Assembly (NCBI GenBank): GCA_024234735.1
Contig: JACKNV010000002.1
Coordinates: 62,001 to 126,000 of the forward strand
DNA: 64,000 nucleotides
From: Pseudomonadales bacterium
Lineage (GTDB): Bacteria; Pseudomonadota; Gammaproteobacteria; Pseudomonadales; Halieaceae
Reading direction: 5' to 3'
A program made the translations under genes and the position numbers. The notes beneath the pieces are model-generated. The model ran no database searches and had not been told where the DNA came from. It saw only the letters and a program-made list of their open reading frames with translations. The first letter of the stretch is position 1. Each line of letters starts with the position of its first letter. This document shows positions 42,268 through 50,396 of the stretch, one piece after another.

Positions 42268-42855
42268 ATGGACACGTTAGTCGAGATTGCGAGGACAATA
42301 AAGGCAGCCCGTGAAGCCAAAGGGCTGAGCCAGCGCGCGCTCGCCAAGCTGGCGGGGGTGCCGCAGAGCCATATCTCCAAGATTGAGAATGCCGGGGTGG
42401 ACCTGCGTGCGTCCAGCCTGACCGAGATCGCCCGTGCCCTGGATCTTGAGCTGGCGCTGGTGCCGCGCAAGACCGTCCCGGCGGTCAAGTCCATCGTGCG
42501 CAGCGCACGGCCCATAGAAGCACACCAGGTTGGTTCGGCTCTGGCAAGGGAGTTGAAGAAAATGGAGTCCTTTGCCGACAAGATCGCGGAACAGGGCTCT
42601 TTTAAAGAAGTCGCGCAACTACAAAGCAGGATTCACGACCTGACCAGGTTCGAGATGCCTGAATCGTATTTGAATGCAGTCGAGAAGATGAACAGGCAGT
42701 TAAAGGATATCTATAAAGAGCCGGAAAATTTCACGCGTCTCGTGGAGTCTCTGGATGGAGTGCAAAAACTCCGCAATGCCCTCGCGCATTCTCCAGCGGA
42801 AGAGCTTTGGCGGATAAGCCGCTCTGCCTACAGTCTGGAGGATGATGATGGCTAA
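42268..42855 (+). CDS. hipB: HipB-like XRE antitoxin
   Basis: 195-aa Xre-family antitoxin, more than twice the 88 aa of E. coli HipB. The helix-turn-helix (residues about 10-60) contains AREAKGLSQRALAKLAGVPQ and SHISKIENAGVDL, recognition helix SHISKIENA. The remaining 130 residues are helical (ELKKMESFADKIAEQGSFKE, MNRQLKDIYKEPENF) and may dimerise or contact HipA. It binds and autoregulates the hipBA promoter in the known system. The stop codon lies inside the start region of hipA, so translation is coupled. The ATG is preceded only by a weak SD (GGTGA). Confidence 0.9.
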   Translation: MDTLVEIARTIKAAREAKGLSQRALAKLAGVPQSHISKIENAGVDLRASSLTEIARALDLELALVPRKTVPAVKSIVRSARPIEAHQVGSALARELKKMESFADKIAEQGSFKEVAQLQSRIHDLTRFEMPESYLNAVEKMNRQLKDIYKEPENFTRLVESLDGVQKLRNALAHSPAEELWRISRSAYSLEDDDG

Positions 42856-44071
42856 GGTCTCTGTCCTTGAAGTGCTTCTATATGGCGAGTCCATCGGTAT
42901 GCTGACGCGGGTCGAGGGTGATCGCAGTCTGTTCGCCTTTAATGAAGAGTATATCGCCGATCAGAACCGGCCCGTATTAGGGTTGGGGTTCAAGGACAAG
43001 TTCGGCGAGTTGCTCACCGAGTTCAGGCCGTACCAGACACGCGTTATGCCGTTCTTTTCCAATCTGCTGCCGGAAGAGCGGCTGCGGGATTATCTCGCCG
43101 AGCGCGCAGGGGTCAATCCCGAGCGTGAGTTCTTCCTGCTCTGGGTCCTGGGGGATGATCTGCCAGGTGCGGTTACAGTCCGGCCTGCCGATGGCGAAGA
43201 ATGGCCGCCCGAAGCCGGGCAGGCTCTCGATGAAGATGCCGTGCGCGAACGCAAGGAGAAGGCGCTACGCTTTTCTCTTGCCGGTGTGCAGCTCAAGTTT
43301 TCCGCGCTCGAAGGCGCAGACGGTGGCCTGACCATTCCCGCCAAAGGCGTTGGCGGTTCCTGGATCGTCAAGCTCCCTTCCGAGAAATATGACGGCGTCC
43401 CCGAGAATGAATTCTCCATGATGACGCTCGCGCGCAAGATCGGTATGAATGTGCCCGCGCTGGAGCTCGTCGATGTCGCCGATATTGGCGGGTTGCCCGA
43501 AGATGTCGGCGCGATGCGCGGGCAGGCGCTCGCCATCGAGCGCTTTGACCGCCTCACGGATGGCAGCAGCGTTCATATTGAAGACTTTGCGCAGATTTTC
43601 GGGATCTACCCGAAAGACAAATACAAGAAAGCGAGCATGGTCAATATCGCGAACGTGGTGGCGGCAGAGAGTGATGATGCTGATATCCGCGAGTTTATCC
43701 GGCGGCTTGTCTTCAATACGCTGATCGGCAATGCCGATATGCATATCAAGAACTGGTCTATGTACTATCCGGACAAGCGCATAGCACGGCTCGCGCCTGC
43801 CTATGATTTTGTTTCAACGATACCGTATATCGCCGATAACGGTTCTGCGCTGAGCGTCAGCCGCACCAAGCGCTTTGACGGCTTTGATGAAGAGGAGCTC
43901 GTTCATCTTGCCGGTAGGGTCGGGCTCGCCAAAGCGCTGGTGCTCGATACCGCCAGGGAGACGGTAGAGCTGTTTCACCGGCACTGGACGGAAGAGAAAA
44001 AAAATCTACCTCTTTATCCGGATGTAGTATCGACAATTGATAAGCATCTGGGGACGGTGCCGCTGGCGTGA
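42848..44071 (+). CDS. hipA: HipA-like serine/threonine kinase toxin
   Basis: 407 aa from the third of three ATGs (42,848), the one 7 bases after GGAGG. The N-subdomain 1 (residues about 1-105) is followed by the kinase fold: VQLKFSALEGADGG (P-loop-like region), KLPSEKYDGVPENEFSMMTL, LAIERFDRLTDGSSVHIEDF, the catalytic loop IGNADMHIKNWSMYY with Asp297, and the metal-binding APAYDF with Asp320. All catalytic elements are kept, so it should be active. HipA proteins phosphorylate glutamyl-tRNA synthetase, or other targets in HipT-like groups, and halt translation; HipB binding restrains it. The next gene begins 52 bp downstream without a visible terminator. Confidence 0.94.
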   Translation: MAKVSVLEVLLYGESIGMLTRVEGDRSLFAFNEEYIADQNRPVLGLGFKDKFGELLTEFRPYQTRVMPFFSNLLPEERLRDYLAERAGVNPEREFFLLWVLGDDLPGAVTVRPADGEEWPPEAGQALDEDAVRERKEKALRFSLAGVQLKFSALEGADGGLTIPAKGVGGSWIVKLPSEKYDGVPENEFSMMTLARKIGMNVPALELVDVADIGGLPEDVGAMRGQALAIERFDRLTDGSSVHIEDFAQIFGIYPKDKYKKASMVNIANVVAAESDDADIREFIRRLVFNTLIGNADMHIKNWSMYYPDKRIARLAPAYDFVSTIPYIADNGSALSVSRTKRFDGFDEEELVHLAGRVGLAKALVLDTARETVELFHRHWTEEKKNLPLYPDVVSTIDKHLGTVPLA

Positions 44072-44123
44072 GCGGGCATAATGGTAAGGGACAAGCTGTA
44101 ATGGGCAGGGAAGGGCGTTTCGC

Positions 44124-45563
44124 TTGAAGCATGTAGAAGTCATAAACCAGTTCCGCGAGGAGCTATCTTCACTCTCGCGGGAAGTCGAGAGTGCGGTGGC
44201 AATGGGCCACCTCGATATCAACAAGATATGCGAGGATGTCTTTTGCGGCATATTCAAGGAGCTCTACGGGCTTGCAAATTTACGCAACCTGAATGCTGAC
44301 GCGCAGAATTTTCCCGGTATCGACCTTGCCGATGACGAGGCCCGTGTTGCCATTCAGGTGACCTCCGACAAGTCTCTGGACAAGATCAAGGACGGGCTAG
44401 GGAAGATCATCGCCCACGGCCTTCATACCAAATATGACAGGGTCATCTTCTATATCCTGACGCGCAAGCAGGGCAGCTATTCGTCACAGAGTATTGAGGC
44501 GCTCTGTGACGGCAAGATTGCCTTTGATGTGTCCAACGACATTCTCGATTTTACCGACCTGGCAACGAAAGCATCGAACGCCTCGCCCCGAAGCCTGACG
44601 CGCGCCGCCGAGATACTTGGCGAATATACAAGGGGCTGCGGTGTCGGTCTTGCGGCGGAGGACTTCGATCCGCCAGCGCAGCCGCCGGAAACCTTGTCCG
44701 CCAATCTCGTTGAACTGTATTTTCCGCAGACGCTCTAAATCGCGGAGATCCTTCCGGAAGTGTTCGAGGGGAAGAAGGTGCGCAACCAGAGAAAGGAAAT
44801 CGGCAACTATGTCAGGAAACAGGAGCGCAGCATACCGTCGGACCATGAGGTCAGTGGCGGCAGGCTGATTACCTTTCATAATCTGGAGGAGAGCGATAAT
44901 CCTTTTTCTTTCCTGATCGATGAAGGCACGGTCGAGCCGTTTTCTTCCGCCGATTATTACAGCATCGATGCCGATCACGAGCGGGTATTCAAGTCGCTGC
45001 TGCGCTTTAGTTTGCAACAAAAGCTTTACCGCCAGCGTGTGTTGTGGAAACACCAGGAAGGCCTGTTCATTTTCCTGCCGATCAAAGACAACGATGACAT
45101 TCGGACAGAGTCATGGATTGGGCAGAAAAAATCCAGAAGGATGGTCTTCCAGAGAAAATACAACAGGAACGATTCAAGCAAGGTGCTCTCGACCAGGCAC
45201 TTTGCCTTCTCGGTCAGTTTTATCACCATAAACGGCGACTGGTATATGTCGATCACACCGGACTGGTTCTTTAGCTTTGGAGACGGCTATCGCTACTCGC
45301 ATTTTGGCGACAAGCTCTTGAGCGGCCTGAAGCGGATGGAGAAGAACCGTTCGGTTTTTGACCAGTTCCGCTTCCTGTGCGCATGGCTTGCCGATCTGGA
45401 TAGCGAGGATTTGTTCTCCGATAACGCCGGTTCATCGCCGCAACTCTCCTTCGGAAACATCCTTGAGTTTAACGGCGCGCCCCGCCTCTCCGAGGACTTG
45501 TGGGAGCCGCTCGTTGTGGTTGACGAAGACGATCTGGAGCAGGGGAGGCTCGGTCTGCGATGA
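44124..45563 (+). pseudogene. SMEK-domain effector with APAZ-like C-terminus, split by an in-frame TAA
   Basis: One frame from TTG 44,124 (SD GGGAAGGG) to 45,563 would give about 480 aa, but a TAA at 44,736-44,738 interrupts it after residue 204 (LYFPQTL, stop, IAEILPEVFE). The first half is a SMEK domain: DINKICEDVFCGIFKELYGL, then NFPGIDLADDEARVAIQVTS and KYDRVIFYILTR. Glu37, Asp67 and Gln78-x-Thr80 align like a restriction-endonuclease core, so a nuclease role is possible. The second half (SVSFITINGDWYMSITPDWF, FGDKLLSGLKRMEKNRSVFD) has the look of the APAZ region that pairs with short Argonautes. The last codons overlap the Argonaute start (ATGA), so the genes are coupled. As written the product is truncated; a GTG at 44,760 could restart the C-terminal half. 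Confidence 0.8.
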
Positions 45564-46981
45564 AGATTGAGCATTTGCCGGAGCCCAGGCTGCTTTTTGC
45601 AAAGGGCACCCATATCTGTCCCCGGCGCGGTATCGCCGAGTACGGCGTGTACGACCAGGCACAAGAAACCCGCCGCAATGCGATCTTCATGGGCGGTATC
45701 GGCACCTCCAATTGTATCGAGCTGCTCGGCAAGTGGGTGGAGCGTTGTCGTGGCGTTATCGCGGCCTCATCGGACGTGAAGCAGAAGAACCTGCGCCTGC
45801 CGTTCTGCGGGTTTAACACCGGAAGCGGATTTGGTGCGGACATTAATTTTTCCGGAGATCTGTCGCGCACGTTAAAGAACTCCGAGCTCAAGGAGCTCTT
45901 GACTATCGAGAACCGCACCGAGCGCGTTAATCAGGCCATCGAGTATTACTACGAACATATCAAGTTCCTTGCCCAGAACAGGCATGTCGATGTCATTGTT
46001 TGCGTCATTCCCGAGTCACTCTATAAAGTCATTGCGACCGAAGACCGGTCCGGAGAAGAAACCCTCGAAGAAGACGAACCAAAATACGAGGAGCTGAATT
46101 TCAGACGCGCGCTCAAAGCCAGGTCGATGCAGCACGGCAAACCCCTCCAGCTCATCCGGCAGGTCTCCCTCGACGAAACCAAAGAGGCAGGGCAGCAGGA
46201 CGATGCGACCAAGGCCTGGAATTTTTGTACGGCGCTTTACTATAAATCCGGACCGACCATCCCCTGGAAACTCGAACAGGATAGTGCCCGCGCCACCTCT
46301 TGCGCCGTCGGTATATCCTTCTACCGCAGCCGTGACCGCCAGACCTTGCGGACCAGTCTTGCGCAGATATTCGACGAGCTCGGCAACGGGCTGATCCTGC
46401 GCGGAACCCCGATCGAGATCGACAAGAATGATCGCGTGCCGCGTCTGAGTGCCGAGCAGGCCCATGACCTCTTGATAGCGGCACTCAATGAATACCGCGT
46501 CGCGCTGCGGACCTTTCCGGCCCGCGTCGTGATCCACAAATCCTCGAACTTCACCGAGGAGGAGATTGACGGCCTGGAGGCGGCGGCGCGTGAAATGAAG
46601 ATCGACGCCGTTGATTTTGTCACGGTGATGGATTCAAAGCTCCGCCTGTTTCGTGACGGCAACTATCCGCCGTTCAGGGGTACATTCGCTCCGCTCGACG
46701 AGCAGCGGCACCTGCTCTATACGCGGGGCTCGGTTTGGTACTACCAAACTTATCCGGGGCTTTATGTTCCCCAGCCCATCGAGCTCCGGATCGTACAGTC
46801 GGAAGAGTCACCTTCCTTCATAGCGAAGGAAATCCTCGGCCTGACCAAGATGAACTGGAACAATACCCAATTTGACGGCAAGTATCCTGTCACACTCGGC
46901 TGTTCGCGAAAGGTCGGCGAAATCATGAAGTACCTCAAGGAGTCGGATACGCCGCAAATCCGTTATGGCTTCTATATGTAG
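45560..46981 (+). CDS. Short prokaryotic Argonaute (MID-PIWI only)
   Basis: 473 aa, about half the length of long Argonautes, lacking N and PAZ domains. The start LPEPRLLFAKGTHICPRRGI and GGIGTSNCIELLGKWVERCR are typical of short pAgo N-termini; MID is residues about 100-245, including TKAWNFCTALYYKSGPTIPW; PIWI runs from about 246 to the end, with GSVWYYQTYPGLYVPQPIEL, LGLTKMNWNNTQFDG and the terminal QIRYGFYM whose carboxylate sits in the guide 5' pocket. The first catalytic position is Ser253 (VGISFYRS) instead of Asp and the HKSS region lacks the later acidic residues, so slicing is unlikely. Short pAgos act by guide-directed activation of an APAZ-linked effector; that effector is the preceding gene. 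Start and operon overlap make the pairing firm. Confidence 0.93.
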   Translation: MKIEHLPEPRLLFAKGTHICPRRGIAEYGVYDQAQETRRNAIFMGGIGTSNCIELLGKWVERCRGVIAASSDVKQKNLRLPFCGFNTGSGFGADINFSGDLSRTLKNSELKELLTIENRTERVNQAIEYYYEHIKFLAQNRHVDVIVCVIPESLYKVIATEDRSGEETLEEDEPKYEELNFRRALKARSMQHGKPLQLIRQVSLDETKEAGQQDDATKAWNFCTALYYKSGPTIPWKLEQDSARATSCAVGISFYRSRDRQTLRTSLAQIFDELGNGLILRGTPIEIDKNDRVPRLSAEQAHDLLIAALNEYRVALRTFPARVVIHKSSNFTEEEIDGLEAAAREMKIDAVDFVTVMDSKLRLFRDGNYPPFRGTFAPLDEQRHLLYTRGSVWYYQTYPGLYVPQPIELRIVQSEESPSFIAKEILGLTKMNWNNTQFDGKYPVTLGCSRKVGEIMKYLKESDTPQIRYGFYM

Positions 46982-47364
46982 GCTGCTGTGGTTGTTTACC
47001 ACTTGTGTGAGGTGCGCCCCCTCGCAGGCCGAGCTTTCGTGAACCGCGCCTCTCGTTGAGAGTCGCGGCCATTCGGCGTCAATCTCTGGCGCGTCTGAAC
47101 AGAAAGACCGCACGGTCTCTATTGTTACCTCTCTGCATTCATACGTCCCATCAAAGCTTTCGCCGTTGACCGCCCGTAAAGGTATCGCCGCGAATTCCGG
47201 CAGCGCGCGCCTTGGCGTCAATGGGCGGCCCGTACCATTCCTGCCGCCTGCGGCCCGTAGCCTTGGCGCAGGGCCGTGTTGCCCATGACCCCTGCGGCTT
47301 ATGCCCGCCGCCTTTCGTTTCGCGTCCTTTAGGGACGGTCAACATCAACGAAAGGGGAATTCTG
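46982..47364 (+). other. 383-bp intergenic region with a GC-rich leader
   Basis: No convincing gene; a 137-aa minus-strand frame (47,221-46,808) runs antisense into the Argonaute gene and looks spurious. The second half is a C/G-rich leader ending in CAACGAAAGGGGAATTCTG before the start at 47,365. A similar layout precedes the gene at 48,767. Confidence 0.55.
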
Positions 47365-47727
47365 ATGGGACTTGATATGTATGCCATGACGACAGACGAG
47401 AAGCTCGATAGGGCAGTCGATTTTATACCCGAACAGGCGAACGAGATTTTCTACTGGCGTAAACATCCAAACCTGCATGGCTGGATGGAAAAGCTCTACT
47501 ACGAAAAAGGTGGTTCATCGGACTGCTTTAACTGCGCGCCAGTTGTCCTAACCAGCGAGGACCTCGACCGGCTGGAGGCCGCTGTGAAGGGCGGCAATCT
47601 ACCCCACACGACCGGTTTCTTCTTCGGTGTCTCCGAAGGCCGTGAGGCCGAAGACCTCGCCTTCATCGCCAAGGCGCGTGAAGCCCTCGGGGAAGGGGAG
47701 AGCGTCTTCTTTCACTCCTGGTGGTAG
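47365..47727 (+). CDS. Small hypothetical protein of plasmid/ICE type
   Basis: 120 aa from ATG 47,365 (AAAGGGGA about 7 bases upstream; the frame is open far upstream but only in leader DNA). It begins MGLDMYAMTTDEKLDRAVDF and continues with ANEIFYWRKHPNLHGWMEKL and LPHTTGFFFGVSEGREAEDL, ending in FFHSWW. Proteins with the MGLDMY start and the Y-W-R-K-x-x-x-L-H block are widespread on conjugative elements and phages without a known function. A perfect terminator hairpin follows 8 bp after its stop. Confidence 0.75.
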   Translation: MGLDMYAMTTDEKLDRAVDFIPEQANEIFYWRKHPNLHGWMEKLYYEKGGSSDCFNCAPVVLTSEDLDRLEAAVKGGNLPHTTGFFFGVSEGREAEDLAFIAKAREALGEGESVFFHSWW

Positions 47728-47735
47728 CCACCACA

Positions 47736-47764
47736 GGCCGGTGCGCCTCTCCGCACCGGCCTTT
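47736..47764 (+). terminator. Rho-independent terminator after the 120-aa gene
   Basis: Perfect 10-bp stem GGCCGGTGCG/CGCACCGGCC (47,736-47,745 and 47,752-47,761), 6-base loop, then TTT. Confidence 0.8.
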
Positions 47765-47815
47765 CCCCTCAAGGCAACTTATTGAATGGATTGGAGAAAC
47801 TTGCGTTTGTATAAA

Positions 47816-47862
47816 ATATGTTACATATATCCTTGACTCATTGTAGAGGATATGTAACATAT
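47816..47862. promoter_or_regulatory. Inverted-repeat operator and promoter before the 188-aa gene
   Basis: The arms ATATGTTACATATATCC (47,816-47,832) and GGATATGTAACATAT (47,848-47,862) face each other across 15 bp, and each contains a near-palindromic TATGT(T/A)ACATA. A -35-like TTGACT (47,833-47,838) lies between the arms with TAACAT (47,855-47,860) as a -10, 16 bp on. A bound repressor would cover the promoter; the 188-aa protein downstream is a candidate autoregulator. Confidence 0.55.
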
Positions 47863-47894
47863 TGTTTGAATTCACAAACAAGCCGGAGCTATCG

Positions 47895-48458
47895 ATGATG
47901 CCTGTAATCCGTATTAACGACGCCACCTTTGTTGACCTGAAATCAATCTCGACATGGCTCGGGACCAATACACCATCTGAAACCATCGATGCCCTTGTTC
48001 GGGCAAAGATGGACGATCTGGGTATGGAGCGCGATGTGCCCGAAGACCATATCCACGAGCTCGGTAGTGATGGCGATCTGGTTTTTGAAAAAGCACCGGG
48101 CCTGACTTTTACCCGCATCCTTGCCGCCAGTGTGAAGGACGCGGCTCTGCCCAAGGCGAACTGGTCCGGTGTACTGCTCGGCGTAATAGGACTTGTGCAT
48201 GCAAAAGTTCTGGATGCGCGCAAGCTGGTGAATGAATTACAGATCCCGGCAAAGGCGGCTGAATACACCCAGGATGGTTACAAGTTCCTGCCTGAGCTTG
48301 GCATTTCCGTGCAGGGGCAATCAGCAGCCGATGCCTGGAAAGAAACTGCCCGTCTTGCCGATAAATTCCAGATCCCTGTCGAAGTCAGGTTCAAATGGCG
48401 CGAGAACGACAAAGCCCAGCATCCGGGCAAGACCGGTGTCATCCGCGCCGGATCATAA
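47895..48458 (+). CDS. Hypothetical protein behind a palindromic operator
   Basis: 187-188 aa from the tandem ATGs at 47,895/47,898 (GGAG about 9 bases upstream). The N-terminal part MPVIRINDATFVDLKSISTW then LGTNTPSETIDALVRAKMDD looks like a short DNA-binding or ribbon-helix-helix type segment; the central part is GLTFTRILAASVKDAALPKA; the C-terminal helices contain DAWKETARLADKFQIPVEVR and a basic end. The family is not recognised. The operator pair directly upstream suggests it, or a relative, binds there. A perfect stem-loop follows its stop. Confidence 0.65.
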   Translation: MMPVIRINDATFVDLKSISTWLGTNTPSETIDALVRAKMDDLGMERDVPEDHIHELGSDGDLVFEKAPGLTFTRILAASVKDAALPKANWSGVLLGVIGLVHAKVLDARKLVNELQIPAKAAEYTQDGYKFLPELGISVQGQSAADAWKETARLADKFQIPVEVRFKWRENDKAQHPGKTGVIRAGS

Positions 48459-48766
48459 GCCCACTATTCCAGCAATGCCCCTGGGCTAACGCTCTTCGTT
48501 AGCCCACCCATTCTTTCCCGTTCTTCAAATCCAGCTTTTTTCCATCACGTATGAAGGGTGAGCGTTTCAGACTTTCCGTTTGTTCTCCGATTGCGGCCTT
48601 CTTCTATCTCCACGCGATTTAACCGGACGCGACCACGCCGTCAACTGCCTGCCCGCACCAGCCGTGTTGGCAGTAAACCCGCCTCGTGGCGGGTGACGGC
48701 GCGGTCTTCACGCCCGGTCTTTGGTTCGCGCATTAGAAGACAAATCGCAATCAAAGGAGAACTGCT
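48459..48766 (+). other. 308-bp intergenic region with terminator and leader
   Basis: Starts with the hairpin at 48,482-48,506 and ends in a GC-rich leader and CAATCAAAGGAGAACTGCT before the DUF2958 gene. I see no further gene in it. Confidence 0.6.
48482..48506 (+). terminator. Stem-loop after the 188-aa gene
   Basis: Perfect inverted repeat TGGGCTAACG/CGTTAGCCCA (48,482-48,491 and 48,497-48,506) with loop CTCTT; no T-run follows (CCCATTCTTTCC), so the termination strength is uncertain. Confidence 0.6.
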
Positions 48767-49126
48767 ATGAAACTACTCACCCAATCCATCCGTGAGCGCC
48801 TGCTGTGCAACGGTTCACTCTCTCGTGAATATACTGAGGAGGGGCGCACCGAACCGGACTTCATTCCGGTGGTTAAACTTTTTACCCCCGATGCCGCCTG
48901 TACCTGGCTGCTGACCGAACTGGACCCGCAAGACGAAGACCTCGCCTTTGGGCTCTGCGATCTCGGGCTGGGCTTCCCCGAACTCGGCTATGTCCGGATA
49001 TCCGAACTGGAATCCGTACGCGGCAAGCTTGGGCTTCCCGTAGAGCGTGACCGTCACTTCTTTCCCGGCAAGAGGATTACGGTCTTTGCCGATGATGCAC
49101 GCAATGCCGGATCAATCAGGGCATAG
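48767..49126 (+). CDS. DUF2958 family protein
   Basis: 119 aa with a good SD (AAAGGAG). It starts MKLLTQSIRERLLCNGSLSR and contains FIPVVKLFTPDAACTWLLTE, LAFGLCDLGLGFPELGYVRI and SELESVRGKLGLPVERDRHF, the sequence order of DUF2958. Such proteins are typical of conjugative plasmids and ICEs, usually near replication or conjugation genes, and their function is unknown. It sits just left of the IS3-type element. Confidence 0.9.
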   Translation: MKLLTQSIRERLLCNGSLSREYTEEGRTEPDFIPVVKLFTPDAACTWLLTELDPQDEDLAFGLCDLGLGFPELGYVRISELESVRGKLGLPVERDRHFFPGKRITVFADDARNAGSIRA

Positions 49127-49169
49127 CGCCATGATTGAAATGTTTACCTTGACTCTTATCGAAAGTCCT

Positions 49170-50045
49170 TTATGACTGGTTCTCCCCCGACATGACGGAC
49201 ATTCGGTTAAGAGCAGTTTGACTCAGTTGCTCTAATTTCCGGCGCTTCATCGGATTATACGTCAGCTCGATATAGTCAAAGACATCGGCTCGTGCTTCAG
49301 CACGGGTGACATACCGGCGACGATTCACCCGTTCTCGTTTCAACACACCGAAGAAGCTCTCTGCAGCGGCATTGACGTAACAGCTGCCAACCACACTCAT
49401 GCTACTTGTGATGTTGTGGCCAGCCAGGAATTGCTGATACTCATGGCTGGTAAACTGGGAGCCACGATCCGAGTGCAGTACCAATGGTGCCTTCGACTTA
49501 CGCTGCGACAAGGCCATGAGGACAGCCTGGATTACCAGTTGCCGATCCATGTGGTGGCTCATTGACCAACCCACTACCCGACCACAGAAGAGGTCGACGA
49601 CCACAGCCAGATATAGCCAGCCTTCACCAGTTCGCAAATAGGTAATATCGGTTACCCATTTGGTATCAGCCTCATCGGCAGTGAAGTCGCGCTTCAGGTG
49701 GTTCCTGAGATGGTCAGGACGCTGGTCTGGTTTGCGTCTGCGCCATTTCCGGACCGAAGGAATACCCTGTATATCGTGCTCCTTCATCAGCCTTGCGACA
49801 CGGTTCAAGCTGCAGGTCCCACCCTCGTAACGGAGGTCGTCCCAGATACGAGGGCTGCCGTGGACTCCGTCACTCAGTTCGTGGAGAACGTTGATTCTTC
49901 TTAGCAGGCGCTGGTTATCCTGGGCTCGCTTGCTCAGCGGCCGATGCCGCCAGTCGTAGTAACCGCTAGCAGAGACCTGCAGCAAGCGACACATCATCTT
50001 GACTGGATAGGTTCCGCGACAACGTTCGATCATCTGGAATCCCAC
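49170..50045 (-). CDS. IS3-family transposase orfB
   Basis: 291 aa, DDE integrase core: Asp in TKWVTDITYLRTGEGWL, second Asp in LVLHSDRGSQFTSHEYQQFL and Glu in VNAAAESFFGVLKRERVNRR, the full triad present. It is in the -1 frame relative to orfA (stop at 50,030; orfB ATG at 50,045), so the full transposase is expected by programmed -1 frameshifting as in IS3 elements. The N-terminus (MIERCRGTYPVKMMCRLLQV) begins with the usual IS3 linker. Confidence 0.93.
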   Translation of the reverse strand: MGFQMIERCRGTYPVKMMCRLLQVSASGYYDWRHRPLSKRAQDNQRLLRRINVLHELSDGVHGSPRIWDDLRYEGGTCSLNRVARLMKEHDIQGIPSVRKWRRRKPDQRPDHLRNHLKRDFTADEADTKWVTDITYLRTGEGWLYLAVVVDLFCGRVVGWSMSHHMDRQLVIQAVLMALSQRKSKAPLVLHSDRGSQFTSHEYQQFLAGHNITSSMSVVGSCYVNAAAESFFGVLKRERVNRRRYVTRAEARADVFDYIELTYNPMKRRKLEQLSQTALNRMSVMSGENQS

Positions 50046-50396
50046 TTGGATTCCTTCGCGAAGAACGTTGCCGCTTCGCGCAAAAAATCACGCTCCTTCT
50101 TAACCTGCTTCAATTCTCGCTGGAGACGTGCGACTTCCTCGTCTCTAGGGTTACCGTGACCAGGAAATACTCGCTTGCCTGGCTCGGAAGCCTGCTTCAC
50201 CCACCGGCGGAGCATGTTGTCATTGATACCCAGGTTTCGGGCTATTTCGGATACAGGAGTGTCGGACTGCTGCACTAGGCGCACAGCTTCTTGTTTATAC
50301 TCAGGTGAGTATCGTCTTCTCTGCGACATGGGATACCTCGTTCAAGTGGTGATTATCCACTCTTATCTGGGTATCCGTCATGTCGGGGGAGAACTA
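49177..50396 (-). mobile_element. IS3-family element
   Basis: About 1.22 kb with inverted ends sharing GTTCTCCCCCGACATGACGG, at 49,179 and, reversed, ending at 50,394. Contains orfA and orfB of the IS3 type. No clear target duplication is seen. The right end supplies the stop codon of the 50,394-51,158 gene. Confidence 0.85.
50030..50329 (-). CDS. IS3-family transposase orfA
   Basis: 99-aa HTH protein: MSQRRRYSPEYKQEAVRLVQ, QSDTPVSEIARNLGINDNML (helix-turn-helix) and a leucine-zipper-like tail (EVARLQRELKQVKKERDFLR) that dimerises the transposase. It overlaps orfB by 16 bases in the -1 frame, which allows a frameshift fusion. Confidence 0.93.
   Translation of the reverse strand: MSQRRRYSPEYKQEAVRLVQQSDTPVSEIARNLGINDNMLRRWVKQASEPGKRVFPGHGNPRDEEVARLQRELKQVKKERDFLREAATFFAKESKWDSR

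Noticed and set aside
45560..46981. Assigning the Argonaute to the SPARTA or SPARSA type
   Set aside because: No TIR or SIR2 domain lies in the partner; the partner has a SMEK-type N-terminus, so neither label fits.
46808..47221. 137-aa minus-strand frame after the Argonaute gene
   Set aside because: Overlaps the Argonaute gene antisense; the part outside it has no motif or ribosome site.
50030..50045. Apparent frameshift between two IS3 genes read as damage
   Set aside because: A -1 overlap of orfA and orfB is the normal IS3 arrangement, so it is not a mutation.
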